From a virus, in the IMG/VR virus record IMGVR_UViG_3300035659_001673, positions 1 through 21,741 of that record: a DNA stretch of 21,741 nucleotides. One strand, given 5' to 3'. Shown piece after piece: positions 20,236-21,741 of the stretch. Numbering within the stretch: the first letter of the stretch is position 1; each line of letters begins with the position of its first letter. A model generated the notes under the pieces. The model searched no databases. It saw only the letters and a program-made list of their open reading frames with translations, and was not told the origin of the DNA. Made by a program: the position numbers and the translations under genes.

Positions 20236-21741
20236 AGTCCCAGGTGATCGTCCGATACTTCCGGAAGTGATCGAGCGATTGTACTTGGACTTCGAGACGA
20301 CCTCTGGTGATGCAAAGCAAGACAGCTTGAACCCTTGGCATAACTGCAAGCCGAAAGGTTTCGCGTTTACTTGGGATGAGTTTCCGCTTGCGTGGTATTG
20401 CCCGATGGATGTGCCATTGTCTGAAAAGTATCTCCAAATGATAATGGCACGGACAAAAGTGTGGGTCAATCACAATGTGAAATACGACGCACATGTGTAT
20501 GCGAACAATATTGAACCATTGCCGGAACACATCATCCTCAAAGACACCGTGGTCGGTTCAAAGCTGATCGATTCTGATCGAGGCTTCGGCAAAGGTGGGT
20601 ATGGCTTGGACACAGTTGCTCGAGACTGGTTGCATGAAGACATCAGTATTCACGAGGAGCGGCTGCAAGTCTATCTGCACAAGAACAAAGACTACGGAGC
20701 AATCCCCGATGACATCATGGCGGAATATGCTTGCCAGGATGTTTTGACCACCAGGCGGTTGGATAAGTTCATCGATGCTCAAATGCCGGAAGAGGTGAAT
20801 GACGTTTGGCAGACTGAGACTGCTTTGACTCACGTCCTGTTTGAAATAGAACAGAACGGACTTCAAGTCAACTTGATCGAACTGCAAAAGCGTGAACTGC
20901 TTTTCATGCATGCCATGCTTCAACTCGAGGCACAGCTCAATGATTTGATTGGCCGACCGATCAGGCCACACACAAATGCAGACTGCTATGAAGTCCTTTG
21001 CATTCAGTATGGCTTGCCCATTGCCGGCTTTACAGAATCTGGTGAAGCTTCGTTTGGCAAGCATGAATTGCTGTTGTATCTCAGTCATCCGCTTGCGCCA
21101 AAAGAGATTGTCGAAAAGATCATGCAGTATCGGAAGCTGCATACGCACATCAACTTCTTTGTGAGACCATACCAAGAGTTGAGCGTGGATGAAATCCTGC
21201 ACTCGTCTTACAACCAACTTGTGCGGACTGGACGGATGGCAAGCAAGTGGCCGAATAGTCAGCAACTCGACAAGCTTGCAAAGGAACTAATTCATCCTCG
21301 ACCTAGCAATGCATTTCTTTCAATTGATTATAGCCAGATTGAGTTCCGAACAATCGTGCACTATATTCAGGATGAAGCTTGCATTGAAGCCTTCACCAAA
21401 AATCCAGATGAAGACTTCCACCAAATGATCGCGGACATGTGCGGAGTCTCTCGACGTCCAGCGAAGACCATCAACTTCATGGTGGGATTTGGCGCAGGCA
21501 AACGCAAGACTTTGAAAGTTCTCTCTGTGATGGGCGAAGTGATCGCTGACATCAAAGGACAAATCGATGAGTTGATCGCCGGAACATTGCTGACTGAAGA
21601 AGATCGTGGTTCGGTGTTTAATCGAATGGCAGAGGAGCGAGCACTCGACGTCTACAACCGATACCATGCTTTGCTCCCTGGAATAAAGTCAACAAGCAAA
21701 AGAGCAGAATCAATTGCAGCTTATCGTGGATACGTTCGCAA
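20201..21741 (+). CDS. polA: Family A DNA polymerase with 3'-5' exonuclease (3' partial)
   Basis: Replicative DNA polymerase of the Pol I family; 513 codons are visible and the frame is open at the right edge. Exonuclease motifs are complete: Exo I D30-x-E32 (YLDFETT), Exo II N92 with Y95-D96, and Exo III Y176-x3-D180. There is no 5'-3' nuclease domain. Polymerase motif A is DYSQIEFR (376-383). Motif B is RRPAKTINFMVGFG (418-431). At the site equivalent to E. coli F762 the residue is Phe (F426), and the Y766 equivalent is Phe (F430). Motif C lies beyond the window. The start has AAGG 9 nt upstream and overlaps the preceding gene by 35 bp. With the primase-MCM and kinase genes it forms the replication module. 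Confidence 0.92.
   Translation, partial: MLKFENRGNLIEVPGDRPILPEVIERLYLDFETTSGDAKQDSLNPWHNCKPKGFAFTWDEFPLAWYCPMDVPLSEKYLQMIMARTKVWVNHNVKYDAHVYANNIEPLPEHIILKDTVVGSKLIDSDRGFGKGGYGLDTVARDWLHEDISIHEERLQVYLHKNKDYGAIPDDIMAEYACQDVLTTRRLDKFIDAQMPEEVNDVWQTETALTHVLFEIEQNGLQVNLIELQKRELLFMHAMLQLEAQLNDLIGRPIRPHTNADCYEVLCIQYGLPIAGFTESGEASFGKHELLLYLSHPLAPKEIVEKIMQYRKLHTHINFFVRPYQELSVDEILHSSYNQLVRTGRMASKWPNSQQLDKLAKELIHPRPSNAFLSIDYSQIEFRTIVHYIQDEACIEAFTKNPDEDFHQMIADMCGVSRRPAKTINFMVGFGAGKRKTLKVLSVMGEVIADIKGQIDELIAGTLLTEEDRGSVFNRMAEERALDVYNRYHALLPGIKSTSKRAESIAAYRGYVR

Noticed and set aside
20558-21265. A 235-codon minus-strand open frame opposite the polymerase
   Set aside because: The + strand frame carries all three exonuclease motifs and polymerase motifs A and B; the minus frame has no recognisable content.

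Overview
The window looks like part of a tailed double-stranded DNA phage (or prophage) genome, with a lambda-like head and long-tail module on the left and a replication and nucleotide-metabolism module on the right. Every gene I can support is on the + strand. Genes are packed tightly, with many ATGA or TAATG stop/start overlaps. No tRNA, integrase, lysis, portal or terminase gene is visible; the last two would be expected upstream. The host cannot be read from the sequence. A protein with an opening motif of the type DNFNR and cysteine-rich tail proteins remind me of phage-like loci in Planctomycetes-type genomes, but that is a weak impression.

Left part, 1-5839 (head, connector and tail tube). 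Three consecutive genes (the first cut by the window edge) share a decoration-protein-like core. The first also has a long proline-rich repeat arm that probably projects from the capsid. A lambda gpE-type major capsid protein follows, then a terminator. The order after that matches lambda Z-U-V-G-T-H: a virion morphogenesis (gp10/gpS-like) protein, a protein in the tail-terminator position, a tail tube protein with an internal duplication, and a tail assembly chaperone. The chaperone has a hidden -1 frame extension reached through a perfect A7 slippery heptamer.

Middle, 5836-11733 (tail). A short tape measure protein (500 aa) is followed by two unrecognised tail proteins, a large adhesin-like protein with two lectin-like domains and cysteine clusters, and a small cysteine-rich protein.

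Right part, 11734-21741 (replication). An extended -10 promoter opens this block. It drives an SNF2-type helicase, two unrecognised proteins and a protein that may bind single-stranded DNA. A nested inverted repeat (terminator or attenuator) separates these from the most striking gene: a 955-aa fusion of a CHC2 zinc finger and Toprim primase with what reads as a complete MCM helicase (N-terminal OB/zinc region, AAA+ and winged helix). After it come a MazG-like NTP pyrophosphatase, a small unknown protein, a dNMP-kinase-like protein starting at TTG, a small protein overlapping that kinase by about 120 bp, and a family A DNA polymerase with proofreading exonuclease that runs off the right edge.

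Together the right half would supply fork unwinding and priming (primase-MCM), synthesis (polymerase A), a DNA remodelling helicase and nucleotide pool control. The left half builds a capsid with a decorated surface and a long non-contractile tail; no sheath or baseplate gene is seen.
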